Below are positions 36,999 to 48,177 of a stretch of DNA of 64,000 bases, piece by piece. Below the pieces are notes generated by a model that worked only from the letters and a program-made list of their open reading frames with translations, was not told the DNA's origin and ran no database searches. The stretch comes from Ettlia oleoabundans (taxonomy: Eukaryota > Chlorophyta > Chlorophyceae > Chlamydomonadales): the NCBI GenBank assembly GCA_019693395.1, contig JAAMXP010000611.1, positions 1-64,000 of the forward strand, given 5' to 3'. Made by a program: the position numbers and the translations under genes. The number at the start of each line of letters is the position of its first letter. Position 1 is the stretch's first letter.

Positions 36999-39940
36999 AT
37001 GCCAGGATTTGGGCCCCAGTTTCGGGGTGCAGGCGGCATAGCATGCTCATCTTGCCAACTCACCGTGGGTCAGCTGTGTGTGCGCAGAGCATATGCTGAG
37101 GGATCGGCCGTACGGTCCTTACTGGGCGGCTGATGTACGCAAGCATTGGACATATCACAACAATATACCTTTGAGTTGCTGCAAGGAGTCAGGGTCGAGC
37201 CTGGCAGTGCAGGGTCCGGCACGGTGTGGCGTTCAAAGGAGCCTACCGGGTTATTTGTATCCAAGCCCTTGCCTGGCTTGTCAATAAAGAGGGAGCAGCG
37301 CTCCCAGTCCTGTGGGGGACCTTCTGTCCCTCCTGCGAGCACCCGATGGGACAGTGTATCAGTGTCATCGATGGCAAAGTGAGCAATCCAGCAGCACTGG
37401 GGAGACAGTTTGTGCGGGGGTGTACTGCGCCGCTCAAAAGCCGTGGACACCTGCCTGGTGCTTTGCTGCGGTGCCAGCTGAGAATGCAGCCTAACATATG
37501 TTGCACTGTGCAGGCGGTGCCCCGCTGTCGTGTCTGCGGCACAGAGGGCCCAGCGCCATGGTCAAAGATGGATGCCGCGCAGGTGCTCAAGGCTGGGTGT
37601 GGTGCAGAGTACTGGGGACGTGTCGCGGGTCATGCTGCCCATTCTGCTGGTTAATACTCCACATGGTTTGTGTGTCTGCCACACCCCACCCTCCCGCATC
37701 GTTAGGTTGGCTTTATGTCGATAGCCTCCCTGATTCACAGAATACTCTACCTTACAAATAAAGCATCAAGTGCTTGTGCCCGTTCACCTGCCGATGTGAT
37801 CACCGGCACTGCCTGAATGTGTGCAGCGGGCGGGTTGGACCTGGGATGGAGAGGTCGCTGTCTGCCGCAAATGCATAGTCACAGAGCGATTGGATAAGTT
37901 GCAGTATGAGAAGGTGCGATGGCAGACTGAGGTTCCCTTTCCTGCCTAGCGCCTCTCAATATCTTCAACTTTCGTTGTGGTTGGGTGGAGGCCAGTATTG
38001 TCACGCAATGTGCTGGAGCGTACTGATGCTGTCTGAAGCCCAGCTCGTGGGAAGGGGGCCCAACGTTGTCATTCCGGTTGTTGTATGCGCGTGTACCGCA
38101 GGAGCGGAAGCGGTACCAGAAGGTCAAGGAGGAAATATGTAAGTGACGCAGGGTGGCAAGGATGGTCACTGGTTGCACACTGTTTCTCGAGCCATCGACA
38201 GGCCGGCCAAGCTCGTCAGGTGTTGCTACGGGCACGGCTAACCCACCGCCCACCACAGTACGACCGCCCGCTCTGCTTGTGCTTTGCTGTGCAATCATAG
38301 CCACCGTCACTGCCATTGTCACGCCATCGACACTGCTAGATGGATACTGCATGCAGACCCGAAGCCCTCCAAGCTTGGGGAGCCCCAGTTGAAGCGTCTC
38401 AAATCTGGGGAGAAGTGGGAGGGCAGCAGCAGCTTCTACTCAGCCTGGAAGTGAGTGAGGGCTGGATTGGCGGGCCACTAAAGTTGTTCTTGCGGGTCAT
38501 GCCAAACTGCCAGGGCTCCAGCCCACTTGGGGGTATTGTGAGATGTGGACCCACGTGGCAGCCTCGGAAGGCACGTAGCGGCTCTGGTGAACCTTACAAA
38601 GGGCCCCATATAACGGAAACCTTTAGCTGTTCAGCCCCTCCATTTTCCGCGTGCGAGCAGGAAATATTTACCAGATACCACTGAAGCACCTGATTCACCC
38701 TGCAAATTGCAACCGCAGGCCTCCCTCCACCCTGAAGCGCCTGCTGTCGGCCATCAGTCTGGCACAGGCGATAGACCCCAAGCAACATGTGGGCATGCAG
38801 CGCAAGCCTACAGGCTTTGTGCCTGCCAGCACGCCTACGGCTTTGGTGGGTGCTGCTGCCTGAGACTGCGGCACCTGCTTCTGCTGTCGTGCTGTCTGGG
38901 GCTGCTGCCGCCATCGATCAGCGTCAGCAGCTGGGCTGTTGGTGTATCAAAGCTGTTGTGCCACGTCTGGCAGCAGACTTAAGCCAGGCAGCCAGCCAAC
39001 CAGCCAGCCAAGTCTTGTCTACGAACTGCCTGCCTGCCTGCCTGCCTACAAGCGCGTCCCCACAAGAAGCAACCCGTTTGATTAGTATGCCGGTGCAGCC
39101 TGGTGGTAGCGAAATTAGCGGACCATCCCCCTCTGAGCCTCACGGTGTGGGTGAAAAGCACGCCGATGCCACGGATGTCGGGGACTTGACTGCGGAGGAG
39201 GTGGAGCAGCAGAGAGAGGCGGAGCATAGGGCAGCAAACCACCGCCAGCTGGCAGCGATGGAAGGCAAGTGGGATGGATACGGTTTGGGTGGATGGGTTG
39301 CGGGGTGGGGGAGATCTGGCATTGTGTGTAGCACAGAGCGGGAAGACACACCATGCGCCATGCAAGCGGTTCTCGTCGCCATGTAAACCACGGGTGATGT
39401 GAATGCCCGGGCGCGGCTGTTTGGTGCTTTGAGAGGCCCAGAGTGGCAGCATGGATGAGTGAAATCTGTTTGCTGAACTGTGCACAGTGGTATTGGTCGT
39501 GTTTGCTGTTGTTGCAGAGGACTATGGGCTTGAGGTCGTGGAGGAGGAGAGCTTGGGTGGAGACAGCAGCGGCCCCACGCCAGGTGAAGGCCTGAGTGCC
39601 AGGGCAGCTCCCTCCCACTGAGCCAATGCCCCCGCTCTGCCCGCACAGTCAAGCCTGCTATACTTCTGTTCCCCCACCTCTTCTACCTGCAATGCCAAGC
39701 ACTATCTTTGCATGTTGGAGCCCAGAGCACTGGGTACATGAGATGACTGGGCACTGCTACTGTGTGTTGCCTGCTGCAGCACTGCATACGCTCCTTGAGG
39801 GCGACGAGGAGGAGATAGAGGAGGGGGACGTTGCAGCGACAAATAAAAACGGCGGCAGTGCAGCAGCAGCATCCCAGCAACAGCATGGCGCCAAGCAGCC
39901 CCCCCGGAGCAGCAGCAGCAGGCGGCACATCGCAATGTAG
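36999..39940 (+). CDS. Uncharacterised protein with four CxxC pairs and acidic C-terminus
   Basis: I do not recognise this family. Well-supported exons with matching phases: 37514-37582, 37827-37931, 38102-38138, 38357-38450, 38719-38845; and near the end ...-39264, 39518-39583, 39780-39940. Less certain: 36999-37064 (ATG, IACSSCQLT) and an exon ending at 37380 (FCPSCEHPMGQCISVIDGK). Cys pairs CSSC, CPSC, CRVC and CRKC suggest two zinc ribbons. The middle is basic and helical (RLDKLQYEKVRWQTEERKRY, QKVKEEIYPKPSKLGEPQLK, RLKSGEKWEGSSSFYSAWK). The C-terminal part is acidic (LTAEEVEQQREAEHR, DYGLEVVEEES, LEGDEEEIEEGD) and ends SSSSRRHIAM. Splicing between 38845 and the exon containing 39089 is unresolved. 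The intron after 39264 has a GC donor (GAAG|GCAAGT). A nuclear nucleic-acid-binding role is only a guess. Confidence 0.6.
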
Positions 39941-41390
39941 CATGCACGGCAAGTGCCTGAACCAAGGTGGAGCACGGCGCTCCCTCCATGCAGAGCCCTG
40001 AAGCATACCCCCTCCCACTACAACCAGTGCGTAATAAACCTGGTTCGTAAGCCTGAAAATGCTTACTCTTGTTACTCAACCTCTTGCTCCGCTCAACCTG
40101 TTGTTGTTCTTGTTGGAGACCAAAGCTCACACATTGACAGACAGTCGGCTCAAATCTACAATCACAGTCGCGAGAGGTAAAAGATGACGTAAAAAATGGG
40201 ATGCGATGGTTGGGGTAAACAGCGGGACAGCACTAAAAAGGCGGGTCAAAGAGCGGTAGCATTGCCCCCCCAGCAAGTCAACCGAGCGCATGGTGGGGGC
40301 AAAGCGGCTTATCAAACAAGAAAGCAGAAGGCGTGGGTGGAGCGTATGAGGGTGTGCGTGGTGAGGCAGGTGGGCGGTTCAACAAGAACAGGTGCGCAAG
40401 ACAGTCTCAGACAGACAGGTGCATCGGATCAACAGGGAAGAAAGGAACAGTCAAGCAAAGGCCAAATCGGATCAACAGGCAAAGCTACGAAACGGGTGAA
40501 GGTGAACAGCATCGTTGCTATGCTGCACAGCATAGCAGCGGTGAAGCGGTATCGGCATCATCGCATTGGCATATCGATCGACTAATATCACAGGGAGGAA
40601 AGCAGGCAGGAGGGGTTCATTCGGACAGCACCGCATTGCATCAAAAGGGAAGACAGGCAAGAAGGGTGCTGGGTGGGGATGAGGTGGGGTGGGGTGGGGC
40701 AGGGCAGGCGAGGAAACTGGGGTAGCCTGAGTTGAGTTGAGAGGGACCCAGCTGCAGCCAGCGGGAGGGAAAAAACCACAGCGTCTAAGGTACAGGGATG
40801 GGGCATGGACGGCCCATGCATTGCATTGCACACATGCATGCCAAGCAGCGGGCGCTGCGGCAGGAGCGAACAAAGCTGCATCGCTGTTAGGAACGGAGGC
40901 CAAGCGCCTGGCGGCGTTGCAGCCCTAGCACAAATCAAATCGAAATCAGAGCAAAGTGAGTGGAGAGAGGTAAGACGCGCAACGCGAAAACACGGAGGCA
41001 GGGCAAAGAGGCGCTGTTTTGCCCAACAGAAAAGAGGGGTATTAAAAAGCCTAGTAGAAATGAAAACACATCCGGGGAGTCTACAGGGAGAGAGAAAGGA
41101 AGAGAGAAAGGAATGCAGGAGGAGCAGGGCTCCTTTAGGTGCAAAGATGTGTGTGTGTGGCATTGTTGAGCATGCCAGTAAGGGCTGCCTGTACCATCTA
41201 CCGATCTGGGCCGGTTCGTTTGATATGTTATCGTCTCGGCTGGAGGAAGAAAAACAGCTGGAGGAAGAAAGAGAGAGTTGCGTGTATGTATGCATGAATG
41301 TGTGTGGAGGCGGAGAGGGCACGTGGCCTGTGCCTAACAGGAGCAGCTGGTAAAGCAGGGTGTGCTGCCAACACCGCCAAATTAGTGGCA
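39941..41390. other. Convergent intergenic/3' UTR region with purine-rich tracts
   Basis: About 1.45 kb between the Cys-rich gene (+) and the MYB gene (-). The + strand is purine-rich, with GAGAGAAAGGAAGAGAG-like tracts at 41087-41115 and again around 41240-41275. Long open frames here look compositional. No RNA gene is visible. It may be a long MYB 3' UTR. Confidence 0.4.
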
Positions 41391-43239
41391 CTAGAAGGCT
41401 CGCACCAGGGCCGTCCCCGGCAGCTGCAGGGGGATGCCTTGCGCCCCGGCTGCCGCCTCCTCGTCGCTCTGAGCCTCAGCCTCAGCCAATGAGGCCAGGG
41501 CATCCAGAGCAGCAGTGGCAGACTGCACACGCCTCATCGACCACTGCTGCTGTGGAGCCTGCGCCTGCTGCGCTGAGAGGCCAGACTGGGAGGTGCCGCT
41601 AGGCTGAAGCTGTGCAGCGGCTGCTGCCAAAGCGTCGCCGCCGCAGCTGCCCCGGTCTGCTGCAGCCAGCTGCTCGTTGAGCTCGTTCAACTCCAGCAGA
41701 CGCAGCAGCTGCTGGGAGCGGCCGCTGGGGGCATACTGCGCAGGGTAATGTGCCGCACCGCTGGGCGCACCGGTAGCTGCACACTCTGCAGCTGCAAATC
41801 GCGGCAGCGGGCCCATTGGTGCTGGTGAGGGCGGCTTGCTGGCTGTGATCTCGCTGCCGCTGCTGTCGCCGCTGTAACTGTGGCTGTAGGTGGGGCCGGC
41901 AGCCGGGGCCGGAACCGGCGGTGCGACTGAGGAGGTCAGGGCATTGATGCGTCCGGGCATGACGGGCAGAATGGGCAGCTCGGTGCCACCTGCAAGCGCG
42001 CAGGGCGATGGGGAGATAAGGCGAGAACATAAAGTGGAGCACGTCATGATCACCAGAAGCACGGTGGACGGCACATGGGCTGCAATCTCTCAGCAATCCC
42101 AGAACAAGCGGCCGGCAACCGCCCTTGAAGCGGGTTTCATGCCCACAAACTGTGCGATGCGTGGTGGGTGGCACTCACTTGCGGTGGTGATGGACGGCAG
42201 CGGTGGCAGCACTCCGATTGGCATACCCATGGCAATGCCGCCCCTCATGGTGCCTGGTGCTGGCAGCGTGGACCGCATGACCAACCGCGGCTGCTGCGTC
42301 AGCATGCTGAAAGGCTGCGGGGCACAGGCGGCAGGCGGCAAAGGGCGTCCAAACAGGCCTGGCACACCAGTAGCCGGCGGCGGCATTGCTGCGGCATGCT
42401 GCAGCGCCGCCAATGCAGGGCCCGGGGGTGCTGCGGCGGCTGAAGCCATAGCTGCCTCCTCCACGGCTGAAAAGCGTGACCGCCGCTTCTGTGCGCCGCT
42501 CTGCCGCAAAAAGTGCTTCTGAGCGTGGCTGGCCACCTGTGTGGGCGTGCGGCTCGGCACATAGTAACGCGAAATTTGCTTCCATTGGCCCTGCAGGACG
42601 GCGGGATGGCAGAGAAGGTTGGGAGAACGTCAGGTGAAGGCACCCCACCTGTGGTGGAGAAACTACCACTGCTGCAGGCGACAGACCTGCAAGATGCCTG
42701 GCTGTCGTAACCGGTGGCTCTGCAACCTACCCGTCCATACATCTTTAAGCCGTTCAAGAACGCCTTGTGTTCTTCATCAGACCAAGGAGCCCCTGCAGGG
42801 CACACCAAGGGGCACCTATTTAAGGCGACAGGACGGGGAGGGCACAAGACTAGGGCGGCGGGCGGGCACCCCCTTGGCAGTGGGTTGGCTCGGCCAGCAG
42901 TCGGCTTTGCCCGAGTTCTGGCTCATTGCAGACCCTGCTAGGCCTGAACCACCGCAGTTCCGGGCATTTGTCAGCAGCTCAATTTACGCGGGAGCCGCTT
43001 CACAAGTCCAGACAAACCAAGCGCCAGCACCGCCCGAGAGCAGTAAACACTTCGCGAGCTCTACTGCGCGACTGTGTTTTAGTTTGCGCTCCGCCGCCGC
43101 CTCCGCTCCCCACACCTTTTTTGGCGGCTTGGACCACTTGGTGCTTTGGCCCAGGTCGCAATCCCGCGTTCTGCTGCGTGTAGAGGTCCAGACTCAAGGC
43201 CGAAGGCAGAGCGAAGCCCGTGCCTGGGTTGAGCGTCAT
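41391..43239 (-). CDS. SHAQKYF-class single-MYB transcription factor
   Basis: Four exons close to 398 residues: 43239-43116, 42792-42731, 42590-42179, 41989-41391. The DNA-binding domain spans three exons: AAKKGAPWSDEEHKAFLNGL, KMYGRGQWKQISRYYVPSRT and PTQVASHAQKHFLR. That is the plant/algal 1R-MYB type with the third-helix motif SHAQK(Y/H)F, which binds GATAA/I-box-like sites in known members. Here Tyr is replaced by His. The first exon is fixed by phase, because KK G|GAPW restores the family's KKGxPW motif. The rest is low-complexity (Pro/Ala/Met-rich), typical of regulatory tails. Targets are unknown. Its start lies 171 bp from the divergent UPF0426 start. Confidence 0.9.
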
Positions 43240-43410
43240 TTAATTGTGACTGCTTTGGTACTATGCATTCATAACACTTGCGGGCCCCGTACCCCGAAAT
43301 GGGCGAGGGAAACAAGCAGCAAGATGCAGGAACCTAACTTTTCACTGGCCGCCGCGCCGTCCTAGCTGGCAGGGCGCGCAACCTTTGGCGACCCTGAAAC
43401 CCGTCTTGCT
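43240..43410. promoter_or_regulatory. Putative bidirectional promoter, MYB (-) / UPF0426 (+)
   Basis: Only about 171 bp lie between the divergent start codons, or 237 bp if UPF0426 starts at 43477. Both transcripts must start inside or very near this interval. Confidence 0.5.
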
Positions 43411-43940
43411 ATGCAAAGCCTTAAACCGCCCTGTCTGGGATCTCCATCTGCATCGCTGTGGCCCTGTGTGCGCGAGATGGCTACCTGGAAGTCTGTGGCC
43501 CAGCAACAGCCACTCAGGCTTGTTGATTCACGCATGTTTAAGTCAAAGGCTGGAAGACGCCTGCGAGTTGTGGCCAGCAGCAGCAGTATGCGGGCCGGGG
43601 GCAGCAAAGACTTTGACAGTCGCCTGACGGAAGCTGCGTTGCGGGAGCCCGTCTCTTTTTTGGGCGGCATGTTTGCTGGCTTCCTAGCGCTAAACGTGCA
43701 GCAAGGTATGGACCTGAACGCTCTGTAATTGCTACACACAGGCCCTGCCCTGCGATGTGCAACCCATGTGCCCCAACCGCCCACGACAACTTTGGCCCTC
43801 TTTGGCGGATTTTAACACCACTGCTCTCGTTTGTTACAGAGCCATTGCGGTCATGGGTTGAACAGACAGCGGCGGAGGCAGGCCTCAGGTACCAGGCTGC
43901 CTTAGAAAGGCTAGAGCAGGAGCGCAGAGCCCGCTCCTAG
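43411..43940 (+). CDS. UPF0426-family small plastid protein
   Basis: Two exons: 43411-43705 and 43840-43940, giving 131 residues, or 109 if the second in-frame ATG at 43477 is used. The N-terminus is Ser/Arg/Lys-rich and looks like a transit peptide (SKAGRRLRVVASSSSMRAG). The mature part has LTEAALREPVSFLGGMFAGF, then EPLRSWVEQTAAEAG, matching the conserved EPxxFxGGMFAGxL...DPLxxWV core of plant UPF0426 (Arabidopsis At1g28150 type). Function is unknown; the family is plastid-predicted in plants. The tail is a short charged helix (ALERLEQERRARS). Confidence 0.85.
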
Positions 43941-44217
43941 CCAGCCCAGCTTCACCCCATATGTATCTGCCTATCAGCAGCAGATGTGTCCAGCGTTAAC
44001 ACCCCTTCGATGCATCATAATCAACACATCATGTTAAAACCCCTGCAATTATCGCTGCCGCTCTGCTGTCCTCTCTTGAAACATGTGCTATCTGTACCGC
44101 TGCTCTCATTTAATTTGATTGCTGCTTTGCTTTATGCCAGGTGATGAAAACTAGTGGCAAACTACTCAGCACCTCACGCATCCACTAGCCGTTGACTCTT
44201 TTCAAGTTGATACATGA

Positions 44218-44222
44218 TTACA
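44218..44222 (-). terminator. Putative poly(A) signal TGTAA for Acinus (minus strand)
   Basis: TTACA on the + strand reads TGTAA on the minus strand, 152 bp past the Acinus stop at 44374. The convergent gap 43941-44373 otherwise holds only 3' UTR sequence. Confidence 0.45.
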
Positions 44223-44373
44223 TTGTGACTTAAACACAGCGGCGCAACTCCTGACAGGCACAGCGGGCAGGGCCCATTGGAGCATTGGCTCGTCCGGGAA
44301 CCCAAAACACAAAACAGCACGTTGGGCCTGCATAGGCCTGTGCATTAGAACTAGGCAGCACCAGGCCTGCCGC

Positions 44374-47300
44374 TCAGTTGGCTGCAGCAGTGCCGTTCTC
44401 TGCAGCCTTCTGGCCGCCTGCAGCTGCGGCAGCCGCAGCCGCCTCTGCAGCCTTCCGCTTCTCCGCCACTTGTTCATCTGCAGAGGCGATGGGGAGAGTC
44501 GGAGCCTTGGTGGAAGGTAGTGGCTGGATGATAAGGCCTTGCAAGGCTGTGCCAAGGGTCCTAGGTGCTCTCCAGCTCCCTTACGCTGCGATCGCCAGAA
44601 GACATGTGTAGGATTTACAGGTGCGCCGAGGTTGCTGTCAAGCCCCTGTCCGGTTTGACAGCTGGTCGATTCTCTTTTGCTCAGCCAAGCCCACCTGTTA
44701 GCGGCAGCCAGTAGATGCAGGGCTTGCTGGTGGTCTTCTTAAACAGTTCATCAAGGGTGAGCACACGATCTTCTGGGCGTGGCTCTCCACCCCGCCCGCT
44801 GCAATTTAATGGCAAGTGAGAAACCATGCTGACAGGCAGATCTCAATTTGCATGCCACATCTGGACGTGGGAATAGGTGTTGTGAACATCATGCCATAAT
44901 GATTCTTGCTCCCGCGGCTTTAATCGCCAAGCACAGAGCCCGGCAGGTGGGTTGCGGAATGTGGCAAACAGCCCACATCAGCGGTTGAAAAAGTTGCATG
45001 TGTCGCAACCCACTGCTTAACAGACGAGCATATTGCCCCAGTGCACCTCACCCACCTGTGCCGCCGCTCAAGCTCCCGCTCACGGTCATGCCGCCGCTCT
45101 GGCGGCAGGCCAATGCCTGGTGGCAGCTCACGCTCGGCAGCAGCCCGGGGACTGCGAGCCGACGCGGCGGCAGCCGCTGCAGCGCCCATGGCAGCGGCAG
45201 CGCCGGCATCGCTGCTGCGCCCGCTGAGCCGCCGGCTCAGCATTTCGCGCAGGTCGCGCACGCCCTCCAGTGGCGGTGATGGGCTGCGCCGGTTGCGATT
45301 CCACTCACGCTGGCTGCACGTGGAACGCAGTTGGGGTGGATAGGAGGCACACAGCACACACTATTCAGCAACAGGCTGGAGAGACTGGCACCAACAGCTG
45401 TGACATGTACCAATACCTTGGCGATAGCAAATACTTAAAGCAAAATCCAACATCAAGATGCAACTTCTCAGGCAGTCATTGCCATGTCGTAGCTCCCTCC
45501 CTCACCTCCTATCTGGTACGGCTGCCTCCTGCTTGGGGTCCTTTGCCGCTGGCATTGCTTCTTCAGCTGCAGCTGCCTGCTCCTCCTCACCATCCTCCTC
45601 GGTGCGCTTCAAGCGGAAATCGGGGTTGCCCGCGCCGGTGCCAATCGCTGCAACACACCAAAAGGGAGACGGGCGGAACGTGGGCAACGGTACTGTCAGC
45701 TAGCAGCAAGCCGCGGCACCCATGCAGCCGGCATCAGCAGCGTGAACAACAGAGAGGTCCAGGCAAATGTATATTCAAGCAGCAGGGCAAGGGCTATTAT
45801 TGGGTAAGAAATGGTTATTTGCAAACAACAAGCACCTGTCTCGGCCTCAGACAGAGAAACAAAGCGCGGTGCAAGGCGCTTGGGGTTGGTGGCCGGCCAC
45901 TGCAGCTGGTAGGTGGCCTGCACGGGTGCGGCGCAGCAGACGGCACAAAGGTCAACACATCCATCAGCGCTCGCACTGCTTAACCCGCTTTAAACACATG
46001 TTACCACATGCCGCACCCAGATTCCTTGTGTTCCGAGACATCGAGTTCCAACCAGCTGGGTGCTGCCATGCAGTCCAAGGATAGCTCACCCTGCGGGTCG
46101 TCTCCGCCTGCTCCTTGCTCTCAAACACAGCGTAGCAGTGTGTCTTGATGCTGGGCATCCACATCGCCAGCACCTGTCCCGTCTCACTCAACAACTCTCG
46201 CACCTGCAGGCAGGCAGGTAAGCAGGCAGGTGGGTCAGGAAACGGGCGGGCCAAACAAGAAGACAGGCCAGGGACATTACAGGTGGCGCAGCCTGATCAC
46301 TGGAGATTTGGTTGCGCAGGTGAGCATAACACCAGGTGGAACAACACCCCCTGCGCCTGCTGCATCTTGTGCCCAGCTGAGTGGCTCGCGTGGCAGCATT
46401 TGGCAGCATGTGTAGACCCGAGAGGCTGCAGGACAGCTTGCCTGTCGCTCAGTGAAGGGGCGCACAAAGCCGTCGATGCGCAGGGCGCGTGTGGTGGGCT
46501 CGCTTGCTGCCGGCACATCCTCTTGTGCTGGAGCAGCGCCCTTCTCTGCAAGTACAAAGCATCCAAGCGTCGTGGGCTTCATTCCAGAGACTTGAGCTGA
46601 CAAGAATGCAACATAGCTCCACGGCAGACACACAAGTAGCACATATGGTGCAAGGGATTTCACAGCAGAAAAGTGCTATGTTCAAAGAGCGAGGTTTCAT
46701 GCCATACAGCAAGACAAAGCTTACACGCACCTGCATTGCCAAGACCAAACCCACTGCCACTACGAGGCACCTTGACTGGGCGGTCTGCAACACCCTCTGC
46801 GCCTGCCCCTGCTGCCTTGCCCCGACTGGCTCCGCCAGCCTCTTCCTCACGCTTGCGCTTGCTGCCTGCTGCACAAAGCACAGGAAGCATGGCAGAATGG
46901 TGTTGCGAAGCATAGATCTAAAAGCTGTCCTACTCATTGCACTTTAAAAACTCGACAATAGACGATGCAACGCACATGCAACTTGCTGAATATTGCCCTT
47001 GTTTTGCAGCCCTCGGCTGCTTGCCCCTCAGTCACTCACCGTCAGCCTTGTTGCCCTGCTCTGCCTCTTCACGCTGTTGTTGCTGCTCGGCTGTAGCTGG
47101 AGCACCCTCCCCTTCGCTGTCCTCGCCATAATCCAAATCCACGTCAGCAGCTGCTGCGGGTGCTGGTGCAACCAGTTGTGACGGCGCGGGTGGAGGCACA
47201 GCGGCAGATGCAGGCGCGGGCGCCACAACTTCCTTGGTTGATGCGGGCGCGTCCTCATCCATTGCAGCTGCTGGCTGCTCCGGCTCCGTGGCTGGCGGGG

Positions 47301-47895
47301 CGCGCTTCCCCTCAGCAGCCTTGGCAGCAGCCTCGTCCACAGCAGCAGGCTCAGCAGGCTGCTCTGCCTCCATGGCAGCTTGCTGATCCTCCCTTGCAAC
47401 AGCTGGATGATCCTCCTCTGCCTCTTTCGCCTTCTCTGAGCCCTCCTGACTCTCAGCTGGAGGGACAGCAGGCTCTTCCGCCTCCTCTGCAGCAGCAGCA
47501 GCAGTGGGCTCTTCTTGCTCCTCCTCTTCTTCCTCCTCTCCGTCTGCCATGGGCTGCTCATCTGCATCTGCTCCTGGATCCTTCTCCCGTGCCTTGGTAG
47601 CCGGCTCTTCAGATGGGCTTTTCTGCAGTACAACCAGAACAGCATTCTACAGCTTGGTATGGGGTGCCTTCCCCGCAGGCGGGACTGGCGGCGGCGGCGG
47701 CGGCGGTGAGAGGGCTCCCCCTTGCAATTACCGGCGCATGTCTACCCTGCACCATCTCACCTCGTTTTCCTGGACGTGCTCCAGCAGGCGCTCCACTAAC
47801 TCTGCCTTTTTGCCCGACACCGCCAGTCCCCGCTTCCTGCACTCATCCTTCAGCTCCGCCACCTTGAGATCGTGGATCCACTCGGTGTTGGGCAT
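44374..47895 (-). CDS. ACINUS: Acinus homologue (SAP-RRM-RSB splicing factor)
   Basis: Peripheral exon-junction component that with RNPS1 and SAP18 forms the ASAP complex. Ten exons close to 587 residues: 47895-47761, 47622-47040, 46868-46731, 46545-46442, 46203-46090, 45917-45836, 45647-45506, 45313-45056, 44798-44695, 44477-44374. An N-terminal SAP domain (DLKVAELKDECRKRGL, SGKKAELVERLLEHV) is followed by a 190-residue acidic Ala/Glu/Pro region and KRKREEE basic signals. The RRM-like fold comes next (RALRIDGFVRPFTERQVREL, GQVLAMWMPSIKTHCYAVFE, SKEQAETTRRATYQLQWP). A Ser/Arg-containing stretch (RNRRSPSPP) precedes the diagnostic RSB motif, LDELFKKTTSKPCIYWLPLT, which binds RNPS1 and SAP18. 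The intron after 46442 has a GC donor (CAG|GCAAGC). It is head-to-head with eS31 across 282 bp. Confidence 0.93.
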
Positions 47896-48177
47896 CCTGC
47901 GAGGCCGCACCCGCTCTACCAAACTCGATCAGCGTGCCAGACGATCGAAGATGCGGGCAACAGAGCGGTGCGTGTTCAAATGAGAGGCTCCAATCTTCGT
48001 GAGGGCCTTTTTCGGGTTTGCGTGGGCCAAAGCGCAGGCAAACGGGTGCTGAGGAGCGACCCTGGGAGCGCGCCTTGCGAAGCATTTGTGGCGCCATTTG
48101 TGCGCGGGGACTCGCCAGACAGTGTCTCTTTCGCTTGAGGACGGCACTTCTGTGCTGAGAGCGAAACCAGCAACATT
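47896..48177. promoter_or_regulatory. Putative bidirectional promoter, Acinus (-) / eS31 (+)
   Basis: 282 bp separate the divergent start codons. No TATA box is evident on either strand. Confidence 0.5.

Noticed and set aside
37070..37450. 127-codon minus-strand open frame
   Set aside because: It overlaps plus-strand exons with good splice phases and CxxC motifs, and has no family match or splice context.
38990..39052. CCAG/CCTG tetranucleotide runs as a regulatory element
   Set aside because: They lie in an intron and look like simple slippage repeats. Similar GCAG/CTGC runs occur in many introns here.
40196..41353. Long plus-strand open frames rich in Lys, Arg and Gly
   Set aside because: They follow the purine-rich composition of a convergent 3' region and show no splice sites or motifs.
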